64,000 nt of DNA from Thiogranum sp. (GCA_030148775.1 JASBST010000002.1:1-64000), one strand, 5' to 3'. Counted from the first letter of the stretch, positions 39,903 through 48,753 are shown. Notes: a model not told the origin generated them from the letters alone. Program-made: numbers and translations.

Positions 39903-40382
39903 ATGACCGGCAACCCAGTCAAAGTTGATATCTGTTGCGGAGGTAACAAGCAACCCGGCTTTATCGGTGTTGATATCGTGGAGGCTCCGGGCGTGGATAT
40001 CGTGTGTGATCTTAGGGAGCGATTCCCGTTCGAGGATAATTATGTAGATTACTTGCGCGCACATGACGCCATTGAGCATCTTCCGGACAAGATCAAGACC
40101 ATGAACGAAATCTATCGGGTGTGCAAGAACGGCGCGACAGCGGATATCAAGGTTCCATCTACAGATGGTCGGGGAGCCTTCCAGGATCCCACGCACGTGT
40201 CGTACTGGAACATCAATTCGTTTCTTTACTACACCTCCGATGTACAAAGTTATTACCAGCTGAATCGTACATACGGATTCATGGGAGACTTCAAGATTCT
40301 GAATATGCAGAATGTCAGCGCGATGGATGGGGTCGTGTGGGTGGTCGCCAATCTGCAGGTTATTAAACAGGAATCGCCATAG
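39903..40382 (+). CDS. SAM-dependent methyltransferase-like protein
   Basis: 159 residues. Motif I is VDICCGGNKQPGFIGVDIVE at 7-26, followed by VDIVCDLRERFPFEDNYVDY and AHDAIEHLPDKIKTMNEIYR, the usual methyltransferase type 11 order, ending with a GATADIKVPSTDG strand. It is short and the last strands end abruptly at a TAG directly joined to a G+C-rich gene remnant, so the C-terminus may have been cut by recombination. Substrate unknown. The opposite-strand frame over this region is a shadow. Confidence 0.75.
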   Translation: MTGNPVKVDICCGGNKQPGFIGVDIVEAPGVDIVCDLRERFPFEDNYVDYLRAHDAIEHLPDKIKTMNEIYRVCKNGATADIKVPSTDGRGAFQDPTHVSYWNINSFLYYTSDVQSYYQLNRTYGFMGDFKILNMQNVSAMDGVVWVVANLQVIKQESP

Positions 40383-40383
40383 A

Positions 40384-40503
40384 CTGGCGGCCACCGCCCG
40401 CGGCGTGAAGTACTTCTCCGCGGCGCCCACCACAACCGCGGTCGTGTTCATTCCAGGAAAGCCTGCGGCCACCGTATTGACAAACGGCAGCGTTGCCAAT
40501 TAG
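40384..40503 (+). pseudogene. C-terminal remnant of an unidentified gene
   Basis: Directly after the methyltransferase stop, 39 codons are open in a different frame and end at TAG 40501-40503 (LAATARGVKYFSAAPTTTAV..., ending NGSVAN). Codons are strongly G/C-ending (CTG GCG GCC ACC GCC CGC), unlike the flanking genes, which suggests the tail of a gene from a G+C-rich source. No start or family could be identified. Confidence 0.35.
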
Positions 40504-40573
40504 TCAAATCGGAGTCAGAGAACAATTTTCGCTAATACCTAGAGATAGTTGCTCTCTGCCCCCCGTCGCTCGA

Positions 40574-41741
40574 CTACCGACAGGCGCCGGTTGTCACATC
40601 GATCCACGGACCTCCGTCGTTGGGATCGTTTTCGTCCACGCAGTTGCCATTATATATGAGCAGATGCGTGTCAGTACCACCAGCATGTTCCACCACCATG
40701 TCGGCGCCGTCTTCCGAGACGATATCAGGAAGAGTGGAACCCCCTTCCCACAAGTATGGCGCCTTCACGGTACCACCATTGTTATCGATTCGCGTTATGG
40801 TGCCGCTTGTCGTCTGAAGATTATAAGAAGACCCATTCGCGTGTATCAAACCTCCGCTAGCGACCGCCAATGCAGTTACGTCATTGGCGGTATTGCTTAG
40901 TACGTCGATTCCAGTGCCATGACTGTGAATCACACCCCCAGACCTGGCCCTGATAGCAATCAACGGGGCATTCGCGTTACAGTCTTCGCTGAGCACACGA
41001 ACAACTGACCCGTAGACGTGGGCTTCGGCTGCGTTTTGTATCGATAACGCGACGGGGTCATTAGGATTCGTGTAATTGCATTGCAGATCTAGAGTTATTT
41101 CTGATCCAGAAAACCAGCTTTCATCGCAGTTTGCCGTATAGACTTTCGATGCTGAAAAAACATCCGTTGACACGACACGGCTACCGAACCAGTTATGTCT
41201 TCCTCGTGTGGCACCACAGGATATTAGAGGCTCCTGCCAGGCGTAATATTGTGCATTTATATCAATGTTGCTCCAGTTAGAATTTCCACCGCCCTTCCAT
41301 TTAACGGCGCCTCCGCTTCCGTTATACGAGTAGATGCGCAGATCCTGAAAGTTCAATTCGGTGCACGATGCAATATCAACCACGATACCGTTAGAAGCAC
41401 TGATAGTGGTTTGTCCACGCCCGGAGCCAGTAAATGAGATATAGCCGGTGAAGCCGTTATCCGGATCGCAAGCCAAACCTATTGCATTGAACGTACCGGC
41501 ACCTATCTTCACCTCCAACGGGTTGGTGGCTGACGGCTTTGGATTTCGCGCATTGACAATCCAGTCAATAAGCGCTCCAACACTGGTAAAGCAGTTGTCG
41601 ATATCGGCACCGGCCTCAGTACAGTCCGATCGCAACTGCACCACCGCGGCGTCAGCATCAATCGTGCTGGCCGCCTCGATAACACCGGGCACAATCGTTA
41701 TACCGGCAAGCAGAAATACACAAAAATGTGAGTATTTTCAT
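40574..41741 (-). pseudogene. exported parallel beta-helix-like protein with a frameshift in the signal peptide
   Basis: The open frame from a GTG at 41692 encodes 372 residues. Upstream, a perfect GGAGG (41747-41751) and ATG (41741) begin MKILTF in another frame. Removing one base from the A5 run at 41722-41726 would join them as MKILTFCVFLLAGITIVPGV, a convincing signal peptide. So the gene carries either a real +1 frameshift or a homopolymer sequencing error. The mature part has short repeated strands (GRGQTTISASNGIVVDIAS, NFQDLRIYSYNGSGGAVKW, RARSGGVIHSHGTGIDVLS), the pattern of right-handed beta-helix proteins, with several Cys residues. Function unknown. Confidence 0.6.
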
Positions 41742-41880
41742 GGCATCCTCCTGGTACGCTTGGTTAGAGTGAGATACGGCCGCAAGCGTTTTTACAGCCG
41801 CTACTTTGTCCGGGCTTCTACGCAGTAGCTACTGGGTACAAAACAACTGCGTTCCGCCCGTTAGTCAGTTCAGCACATCA

Positions 41881-41902
41881 GAGAGAGAGAGAGAGAGAGA
41901 GA
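41881..41902. repeat. (GA)11 dinucleotide repeat
   Basis: Eleven uninterrupted GA units between the beta-helix gene and the sulfotransferase remnants. On the minus strand it is (TC)11. It lies about 140 bases upstream of the ATG at 41741, in the untranslated or promoter region of the frameshifted gene. Confidence 0.95.
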
Positions 41903-42015
41903 TCCAATTCATCATTCAGCAGCATACAACATCTGCATTACGCACTGGCCGACCCCCCACGACCCATGATAATTGCGACTTGATGCTGGAACAAGTCCAG
42001 GTTTTTCTCGAATTA

Positions 42016-42080
42016 CCCCGGTTGCCGCATTTGCGCCCGCACCGCGCCTATCGATCACCGGCTGGCTGTATGCGCAATAG
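42016..42080 (+). pseudogene. 3'-terminal fragment of a prolyl 4-hydroxylase-like gene
   Basis: Encodes PVAAFAPAPRLSITGWLYAQ followed by TAG, nearly identical to the end of the oxygenase at 37547-38257 (PVAAFSPTPRLSITGWLYAQ). The DNA matches almost base for base over about 65 bases. Only the 2-oxoglutarate-binding end is present; no upstream part is recognisable. A remnant of duplication or recombination. Confidence 0.75.
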
Positions 42081-42083
42081 CAG

Positions 42084-42116
42084 AGGGACTCGAGCATCAT
42101 ATACACATGCCGGAAC
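42084..42116 (+). pseudogene. internal fragment of the sulfotransferase-like gene at 38403
   Basis: The stretch beginning GGGACTCGAGCATCATATAC copies 38545-38577 of the intact P-loop gene with only a few mismatches (GGACTCGAGCATGATATACG there). It follows the hydroxylase fragment by a few bases, while in the intact locus about 290 bases separate the equivalent points, so a deletion joined the two pieces. Confidence 0.65.
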
Positions 42117-42123
42117 GCAGGGG

Positions 42124-44103
42124 TCAGGGTACGTATACCCCCTGCAGTGCAGCAGTCAATGGCTCAATATACTCCTCGTAATGCTTCCACTTGCAGACAG
42201 CGCTTGAATATATCGGCTGACGCACCTGATTATAACTTGCTGTGCGCGTCACGCGCTCTGTTTGATGGAAAGACAGGCATCGACGATCCCAATCCAGACC
42301 GCTGAAATCCACAATCTCGCGAATCGTCGTTTCCGGCGCGTCAATCACCTCTTCGTATACGACATCCTTGATCGGGATGCTCAACGTCCCGGCCCAGTGC
42401 GCCATGAGTCGACGGTATTGCACGTAATAGGCACCCAGACTCTGCAGATCGTATGCATACGGATGCACCCCGGAAAAATCGTGAAAATAACAGGAAAGAC
42501 AGGTATCACGTGGATCGCGTTTGCAATGGATGATGCGCGCGGCAGGAAACAGCAGCCCGATCAGGCCGAGATGCAGGAAATTAGTCGGCATTTTATCGGT
42601 GACCCGGCGCGCATCCGGTGCAAGCTCGGATAGCAGACCGAGGTATTGCTGCGACATGGCGTTGGCCAAATCGGGGCTCAGGCGGGTCGCGCATGCGGGC
42701 CGGGCATCGTCCATGCCTAGTAGATCCCGTAGCTGCACCGCAATACGGTTTATTTCGCGCAATTCGCCAGCGCCGTGCACCTGCGGATGGCTGGCCAGTA
42801 TCTGCTCAATCAAACTGGTACCCGAACGCGGCATGCCAACGATGAATACCGGCCGATCGGATAGCTGCGCCGGCCGTGGCGCCTGCGCCAGAAACTCTTG
42901 ATCGAAGGTCTTGATGAGCAGATCTATAAAAGTTGAATGGGCTTCGGCATCGAAGCATTGCCCTTTTATGGTATTACCCAGGCTGAAATGCTCGAATGCC
43001 CGGTCGTACTGCGCCAATGAATCGTACAATTGGCCGAGCTGGAAGTGCAGACGTGACCGCTGCGCCGACCAGAGCCCGGGCTCCTCGAGCGATTTCTTCA
43101 GAATGGAGATCGCTTCGCGCTGCCGCCTGGACGTTTTACCGAGAGCGGCGTAAACGGTCGTCACATTCGGATGTCTGCAGCCTGCCGTCACCAACGGGTC
43201 GATGATCCGGAAGGCGGCATCCCGCTGCCCCTTCAGATCCAGAATCGCCGCCTCGCCGGCAAGCGCATCTTCGTAGCCCGGCGATAACGTCCCGGCCCTG
43301 CGATACGTCAACAGGGCACCGTCGAGATCACCGATCTGCCGATAGACGTTGCCGAGGATGACGTGAAGCGCCGGGTTTTGCGGAAGCAGCCGCACCGCTC
43401 GCCGCGCAAACTCCAGCGCCTGGTCCAGCAGTCCCGTGTCTTTGCAGACATTGGCCAGATTGCCGCAGGCGTCGGCGTAATTCGGCGCAAGCTCAATAGC
43501 CTGTAGATAGCTTCTGCTCGCATCCGCCAGCTCCCCCTGCGCCTGCTGAACAAGGCCCATGGCGTTGTATGCTTCGGGATAATGCGGCCTGTATAACACT
43601 GCGCTCTCAAATTGACCGATTGCCTCGTCAAATCGCCCCAGGTCCTTGAGAACGGTACCCAGGTTGTAACTGGCGATGGCAAAATCGGGTTTCAACCGCA
43701 ATGTATGCGCGTAGCTTGTAGCCGCCTCTTCGAGCCTGCCCGCTGTCTGCAGCGCGACGCCCAGATCATTGCAGGCCGCTACGAAACCCGGTTTTAGCAA
43801 AACGGCCTTTCGGAAACACTCGATCGCTTCGTCCAGCCGGCCTTGCGCCTCCAGGACTGTGCCCAGCGCATGATATATCTCCGGCTGAGAACCGGAACCG
43901 GAAATCGCCAGGGCCTCGCGAAAATCCAGTTCAGCATCGGCCAGTCGACCGAGCTGCGCATCGAGCTTCCCCAGCATCAACCAGGCAGCTTGGTCTGCCC
44001 TACGTATCTCGCAGATTGCCCGATAAGCATCCCGGGCCTCTGCGAGACGGTTGGCGGCGATCGCGGCTCGCGCCTGCTCCAGCAGTTTGCCTGTCTCTCT
44101 CAT
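42124..44103 (-). CDS. TPR-containing sulfotransferase, minus-strand member
   Basis: 659 residues from the ATG at 44103 (MRETGKLLEQARAAIAANRL), which aligns with the starts of the operon paralogues; an in-frame ATG at 44172 would add 23 basic residues. About eleven TPR units fill 1-390. The PAPS loop RPVFIVGMPRSGTSLIEQIL lies near 417, with TDKMPTNFLHLGLIGLLFP. The 3'-phosphate motif RIIHCKRDPRDTCLSCYFHD lies near 521, and the closing signature is SYNQVRQPIYSSAVCKWKHYE. Base composition is clearly richer in G+C than the operon copies at 25-37 kb, suggesting a separate origin. The hydroxylase/sulfotransferase remnants lie just past its stop. Confidence 0.87.
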   Translation of the reverse strand: MRETGKLLEQARAAIAANRLAEARDAYRAICEIRRADQAAWLMLGKLDAQLGRLADAELDFREALAISGSGSQPEIYHALGTVLEAQGRLDEAIECFRKAVLLKPGFVAACNDLGVALQTAGRLEEAATSYAHTLRLKPDFAIASYNLGTVLKDLGRFDEAIGQFESAVLYRPHYPEAYNAMGLVQQAQGELADASRSYLQAIELAPNYADACGNLANVCKDTGLLDQALEFARRAVRLLPQNPALHVILGNVYRQIGDLDGALLTYRRAGTLSPGYEDALAGEAAILDLKGQRDAAFRIIDPLVTAGCRHPNVTTVYAALGKTSRRQREAISILKKSLEEPGLWSAQRSRLHFQLGQLYDSLAQYDRAFEHFSLGNTIKGQCFDAEAHSTFIDLLIKTFDQEFLAQAPRPAQLSDRPVFIVGMPRSGTSLIEQILASHPQVHGAGELREINRIAVQLRDLLGMDDARPACATRLSPDLANAMSQQYLGLLSELAPDARRVTDKMPTNFLHLGLIGLLFPAARIIHCKRDPRDTCLSCYFHDFSGVHPYAYDLQSLGAYYVQYRRLMAHWAGTLSIPIKDVVYEEVIDAPETTIREIVDFSGLDWDRRCLSFHQTERVTRTASYNQVRQPIYSSAVCKWKHYEEYIEPLTAALQGVYVP

Positions 44104-44293
44104 CCCAAAGTTTCGGAAATGACCATCGAACCGCTTCCGGCCGGTGGCGAGCAACCGTTTGGTTGTAATCATTGTCAGTGCCCGCCTATTATACGCACAT
44201 CGGGCGCTTGATCAGGCATCGACCCGACGCACATTAACTTACTGAATATAATAATATTTATATCTACACATACATCTGCAGCCCGATTAACCC

Positions 44294-44636
44294 ATGCCGG
44301 GACCCAGGCTACGCATCGTCCATCACATGGCCCGCAGCGGCACCACGGTAATCACTAGGTGCCTGCTCGATGGACGGGGTGCTGATGCTCAGTGAGATCC
44401 ATCAGCTCGGCCTGCAGCAGCATAATCCACTGCAACAGGCGGACCAGTGGTTTGACCTGTTCACCGAGAGCGAACGCGAGACGCTTGGAACCCGTCCCTC
44501 CCGCTGCGGCGAGATCCGCCCACCACCCGCCCACGAGCAGGAACCAGCGCTGCTGGAACGCATGGTGAACAATCCGGATTTCCGTGCCGCGATCACCCTG
44601 CTGGGCTACCCCGAGATCAACGGCCGGGACCGGTAA
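44294..44636 (+). pseudogene. frameshifted and truncated sulfotransferase-like gene
   Basis: From the ATG at 44294 the frame reads MPGPRLRIVHHMARSGTTVI, a P-loop of a stand-alone sulfotransferase-like family, and stops in Gln-TGA soon after. The continuation MDGVLMLSEIHQLGLQQHNP is in another frame from 44370, one base out of phase. The second part ends at TAA 44634-44636 after about 88 codons, well short of a full domain. The TAA overlaps the ATG of the next gene (TAATG), so the downstream TPR-GT41 gene may still rely on translation of the remnant. Confidence 0.75.
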
Positions 44637-46468
44637 TGCAGGATTTCGCCCGGCAACTTCAGCTCGCTGTCCACCACTTTCAGTCCGGTCAGCTGGAGCA
44701 GGCCGAAGGGCTGGCGAAGACGTTGCTAGCACAGCAACCGGAACATACCGGGCTGCTGCAACTGCGGGGCGAAATCGCGATGCATCGCGCCGATCTCGAT
44801 GCGGCCCGGCAGTTCTATGAGCGCGCCGTACAGGCCGCACCAGGCGACCCACAGGCGCAGTTCCGGCTGGCGACATTGCTGTTTGCCAAACGCGACGTCG
44901 CCGCGGCCGAACAGCATTACCGGGAGGCCATCCGGCTCAACCCGGCTTACTGGCAGGCGCGCGCCAATCTCGGCCTGTTGTACCGAGCCGACGGCCGGTT
45001 TCACAAGGCCGCGCTCGAATTCCGACAGCTCCTGCAGACGACACCGGAATTCACCACGGCGTTCTTCTACCTGCTCGACTGCCTGCTGTCGCTCGGCAAC
45101 CTGGAAAGCGTCGCAGCGATGTCCGATGAAATACGCGCGGTGGCCGAACGCTGCGCGAGCTCCGACCGGGAACGCGATTTCGCCGCCCTGATGTACCTCG
45201 CCCCGCTGGTCGACCTGCCCCGGCAGGATGTCGACCGGCTGGCGCAGAAGATGGACCGCCTGCTGCACAAGCCCGCGCGTATCGCCGTCGATCACCCGCC
45301 GACCGCAAGCGGACGGCTGAGGATCGGCTATCTGTCACCGGACTTCGGTGACCACCCGATCAGTCACGTCACCCTGCCGATCTTCGCGCAACACGATCGC
45401 GACCGCTTCGAGATCATCGCCTACTCGCTCAATCAGCGTACGCGGGACAATGACAGGGAGTATGTGTCGCGAATCCACGATGATTGTGACGCGTTTGTGG
45501 ATCTTTCCACCAGCGATCCGCAGACCGCCGCACGCCGCATCGCGGCCGATGGAGTAGCCATACTGGTCAACCTTGCCGGCTACATGTCGCCGCTGAGCCT
45601 GGAAATCTGTTCCTGGCGACCGGCACCCGTACAGGCCTACTGGCTGGGTCACGGCTGCGGCCTGGGGCTGTCGTGCATCGACTATGTCATCGCCGATGAG
45701 ACGGTCCTGCCGCAACGGCTCGCCACCGGTTATCGCGAGAGAATCGCCTGGCTCCCAGACTGCTATCACTGTGCGGACACGCCGCCGATCGACGAGGCCA
45801 CGCCGTCGCGCGCCGCCCACGGGCTCGACGAAGGCGCCTTCGTGTACTGCGCCTTCAACAACCCGAACAAGATCGACCGCGCGGTGTTCGACGTGTGGAT
45901 GAACATCCTGCGCCGGGTACCGGGCAGCCAGTTGTGGCTGTCACACCCGGGCAAGGACCCGGCGCTGGCCGACAACCTGCGCGCCGCGGCCGCGGCGCGC
46001 AGCATCGATGAGCAACGGCTGGTATTCGCCGAGCGGGTACCCGACAAGGCCGCCCATTTCGCCCGGCACCGGCTGGCGGACCTGTTTCTCGACACTTTTT
46101 GCTACACTGCCGCCACCACCGCGATCGATGCCCTATGGTCGGGCCTGCCGATACTGACCCGCCCGGGTGAAGACTTTTATTCGCGCATCTGTGCCTCGCT
46201 GGTCACCAACGTTGGGCTGGCCGACATGATTTGCGTGTCGACCGCTGAATACGAAGAGCGCGCGGTGGCGCTGGCTGGTGACCCGGATGGACTGGGCCGG
46301 ATTCGCGAACGACTGGCGAGCAGTCGGCACTCAGCACCGTTGTTCGACGCGGCAGACTTTGTTCGCCAGCTGGAGGCCGCCTATACCGAAATGTGGCGTC
46401 AGCGTCGAGATGGCATGCAGCCTACAAGTTTCCGCATTCCGCGCGACAACTGCGAACCCCGTGCCTGA
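44636..46468 (+). CDS. TPR protein with GT41 (O-GlcNAc transferase-like) domain
   Basis: 610 residues. TPR units at 1-150 (for example YWQARANLGLLYRADGRFHK) precede a GT-B domain starting GRLRIGYLSPDFGDHPISHV, the standard SPINDLY opening. Further blocks are VAILVNLAGYMSPLSLEICS, PVQAYWLGHGCGLGLSCIDY, FNNPNKID with the conserved Lys, and DTFCYTAATTAIDALWSGLP. The usual GYPGTTG is replaced by GHGCGLG, so donor or acceptor preference may differ from classic enzymes. G+C-rich like the gene at 42124-44103. Coupled to the sulfotransferase remnant by TAATG. Confidence 0.87.
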   Translation: MQDFARQLQLAVHHFQSGQLEQAEGLAKTLLAQQPEHTGLLQLRGEIAMHRADLDAARQFYERAVQAAPGDPQAQFRLATLLFAKRDVAAAEQHYREAIRLNPAYWQARANLGLLYRADGRFHKAALEFRQLLQTTPEFTTAFFYLLDCLLSLGNLESVAAMSDEIRAVAERCASSDRERDFAALMYLAPLVDLPRQDVDRLAQKMDRLLHKPARIAVDHPPTASGRLRIGYLSPDFGDHPISHVTLPIFAQHDRDRFEIIAYSLNQRTRDNDREYVSRIHDDCDAFVDLSTSDPQTAARRIAADGVAILVNLAGYMSPLSLEICSWRPAPVQAYWLGHGCGLGLSCIDYVIADETVLPQRLATGYRERIAWLPDCYHCADTPPIDEATPSRAAHGLDEGAFVYCAFNNPNKIDRAVFDVWMNILRRVPGSQLWLSHPGKDPALADNLRAAAAARSIDEQRLVFAERVPDKAAHFARHRLADLFLDTFCYTAATTAIDALWSGLPILTRPGEDFYSRICASLVTNVGLADMICVSTAEYEERAVALAGDPDGLGRIRERLASSRHSAPLFDAADFVRQLEAAYTEMWRQRRDGMQPTSFRIPRDNCEPRA

Positions 46469-46502
46469 ACGCTACTACCCTAAGACAGGATTAGTAGTTG
46501 TA

Positions 46503-46549
46503 ACAACCGGGACAAGAAGACTCCCCTTTGTCTTGCCGGTCCCGGTTGT
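46503..46549. terminator. hairpin between convergent genes
   Basis: An 11-base perfect inverted repeat (ACAACCGGGAC at 46503-46513 and GTCCCGGTTGT at 46539-46549) with an inner AAGAC/GTCTT stem. It lies between the TPR-GT41 gene and the convergent VPLPA-CTERM gene. There is no strong T-run on either side, so termination efficiency is uncertain. Confidence 0.55.
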
Positions 46550-46558
46550 CTCTGTTTA

Positions 46559-47452
46559 CTACTGTGTTTTATTGCGACCTCGCCGCGCTACACCCACCAG
46601 TCCCAATAGCCCGGAACCAAATAACCATACCGCGGGGGGCACGGGAATCGGTGGCGGAGGTGGTTCGACGCTGGTGACTGTAAGTTGGGTGAAATCGAAG
46701 TTGGCATTGAATCCGGGGAACGGGCTCGTGCGCATCGGTGAACCGCCGATACCGATATCCCCGTTGGTGGCATCCGTTACCGTATCCACGACCAGCGGCG
46801 TAGTGCCGCTGGGATTGGTACCCAACATTACCGTGCCGATGTCAGTAGTATTGAACGTGGTAGTGACAATCGGGGCAGGCCCGATCGGTAACGTATAGCT
46901 CTGTTTGCCCGAGGAGAACACCGTATTGTCACTCGCCGCCAGCCCCCCTCCCGTAATCAGGTCGCCCGCCAGACCCGCAAGCGCCAATGGGGTAGCAAGC
47001 GGATCATTCAGATCTACGCCGGCCGTGCTCAGGTGCTCGAAAAATCCGCCCGCATCCAATACGATGCTGACTGGAATACCGTTATTGCCGTTCCAGTTGA
47101 AACCCATATTGCCAAGGATCAAACTACCCGCGCCGCCCATTCCGTCGCCTATAGCCTGAAATGTGACCGCGGTGGTTATAGCTTCTCCACTGCCAAAAAA
47201 CGAAAATGGTGTGACCGATCCAGTGCCACTTTGCGTGAGCAGGTCAAAACTCATCGAACCGCTTACCGGTGTTCGCCAGCCGTACCAAGGACTAACGCTG
47301 TTCTGATCGGTATTATTCAGCGCCGTACCCGTCGGGTTGAGCATTGTTAGCAACCCGCTAAAGTCCATCTGCAGTGATAGCGCAGAGGACACCGACGGCA
47401 CACTCAAAGTAGCCGAAATGGCGGCCGCCAGAATCGTTTTCTTTTTCATCAT
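46559..47452 (-). CDS. VPLPA-CTERM (PEP-CTERM-like) sorted protein
   Basis: 297 residues from the ATG at 47452, preceded by GGGGAG eight bases upstream. The signal peptide is MMKKKTILAAAISATLSVPS. The ectodomain carries PFSFFGSGEAITTAVTFQAI, LILGNMGFNWNGNNGIPVSI, QSYTLPIGPAPIVTTTFNTT and DIGIGGSPMRTSPFPGFNAN, shared with the proteins at 49995-50834 and 53370. The C-terminus PVPPAVWLFGSGLLGLVG followed by ARRGRN is the tripartite VPxPA motif, hydrophobic helix and basic tail recognised by exosortases. Predicted outer-surface or matrix protein; function unknown. Confidence 0.88.
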   Translation of the reverse strand: MMKKKTILAAAISATLSVPSVSSALSLQMDFSGLLTMLNPTGTALNNTDQNSVSPWYGWRTPVSGSMSFDLLTQSGTGSVTPFSFFGSGEAITTAVTFQAIGDGMGGAGSLILGNMGFNWNGNNGIPVSIVLDAGGFFEHLSTAGVDLNDPLATPLALAGLAGDLITGGGLAASDNTVFSSGKQSYTLPIGPAPIVTTTFNTTDIGTVMLGTNPSGTTPLVVDTVTDATNGDIGIGGSPMRTSPFPGFNANFDFTQLTVTSVEPPPPPIPVPPAVWLFGSGLLGLVGVARRGRNKTQ

Positions 47453-47778
47453 AGTTGGTCTCCCCGTCCTCCAAAGACGTTTCAAGCCCGTAGTTCTTTA
47501 AATCTAGAAGCAATACCCGCGCCAGTCAAAAAATATTCATAAATATCATATAGTTATTAAAAGTGTAGAACTACTACTGGCATATGACTATAAATTATCT
47601 CGACAGCAAAAGTGTAGGACAAAAAATAACTTTATTCGTAGGAAGAATACCGATACTGTAGAATATTAATATAAAACAGAGGGATACTTCTACCGGTGAG
47701 TGTTATGCAAAGGTAACAGAGTGTAAGATAAAGCGTCACATTCACGGGCCGAACCAAATAGTTCAGCGCCGGTAGGTA
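47453..47778. other. A+T-rich intergenic region
   Basis: 326 bases between two minus-strand genes, strongly A+T-rich from 47525 to 47680 (ATATCATATAGTTATTAAAA). A likely promoter region for the VPLPA-CTERM gene; no specific box or RNA can be supported. Confidence 0.5.
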
Positions 47779-48753
47779 TTAAGCAAGCAGCTGGGACCAA
47801 ATACCAACGATATCGTCTTTCTCGCGTCGACTGGAATAGGTTTCACGTACAAACCGCGACGCGGCATTCCCCCAAGCGCGAATCCGCCCTGGATCTTTAT
47901 CGGCTGTTTGGATGAGTCGCTCAACGCTGTCGGCAAAACCGATAATGTCGCCAATCGGAACCGGGAACGAAAAGTCCGGTTTAAAGTACTCGGAACCGCC
48001 CAATCCGTCGTAACCGGCGACCACACAGCCACTGGCCATGGCCTCCGCCGGAGGCAGTGGACAGCCTTCCGGATATCCGAAACTAAGGAAAAACATCGAA
48101 TCGCGCATGACCGCTGCCACGCCGGCCTCGTCCAAGCCCTCTATGGAAACCACCTGAAAGTCTCTCAGCGCCGCGCGCGCCCTGAGCAACCCCAGCACCT
48201 GGACAGCGTCTTCCGGGTGTTTGCGTGGCATAAAACAGATTTGCCGCTGCTTTGCTTCTGAATAGGTAAAACGCTCGCCAATGGCATTGTGAATACGGAA
48301 CACCGTTGCCTTGGGATAAGCGTAGCGCAAGTAAGTTTGACTGTCCTCGGACACTACGATGGTCGCCACATATTCCTGGGGGATAGCGTATGGCAGCACG
48401 AATTCTGCGGCTAGTACGGATGCGACAGAATGCCCGAGAAAGGTGTAATAGCAATTCTGATTAAAAATGACTTTGCGCGCGGCGGGCGAAATCTGCGGCA
48501 ACCGCGTGACATCGAAAGTACGCGGCCCGTAAATTTCCGGAATCACCAAAAAATCGCATTCTCGGACAGTGACGTCGGCAAGATATTCCACCCGAGTGAT
48601 ATTGTCGAACCAGTTGCAACGAAACCCAGACTGCGCATGCAGCACGGAGGCAGAAAAACCGCTGCGGTTGAGCACGTCGACATGCCGATATAGAATCTTT
48701 ACGCCTCCGGATGCTTTATTATTGTCGGGTGTCAGAACGTATATATGGGGCAT
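47779..48753 (-). CDS. glycosyltransferase, GT4-like
   Basis: 324 residues from the ATG at 48753 (MPHIYVLTPDNNKASGGVKI); an upstream ATG at 48789 adds 12 residues without support. GT-B fold: the N-terminal SGGVKILYRHVDVLNRSGFS loop is typical of rhamnosyl/WsaF-like and other GT4-type enzymes. The C-terminal SFGYPEGCPLPPAEAMASGC block with E-x7-E is the nucleotide-sugar site. No membrane segments. Donor and acceptor unknown. Divergent from the CgeB-like gene. Confidence 0.82.
   Translation of the reverse strand: MPHIYVLTPDNNKASGGVKILYRHVDVLNRSGFSASVLHAQSGFRCNWFDNITRVEYLADVTVRECDFLVIPEIYGPRTFDVTRLPQISPAARKVIFNQNCYYTFLGHSVASVLAAEFVLPYAIPQEYVATIVVSEDSQTYLRYAYPKATVFRIHNAIGERFTYSEAKQRQICFMPRKHPEDAVQVLGLLRARAALRDFQVVSIEGLDEAGVAAVMRDSMFFLSFGYPEGCPLPPAEAMASGCVVAGYDGLGGSEYFKPDFSFPVPIGDIIGFADSVERLIQTADKDPGRIRAWGNAASRFVRETYSSRREKDDIVGIWSQLLA

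Noticed and set aside
39885-40499. 204-codon frame antisense to the methyltransferase gene
   Set aside because: The plus-strand frame contains clear SAM-binding motifs; the minus frame has no family features.
41806-42207. 133-codon frame across the GA repeat and the hydroxylase fragment
   Set aside because: The frame reads the hydroxylase remnant out of phase; the correct frame gives the hydroxylase C-terminus.
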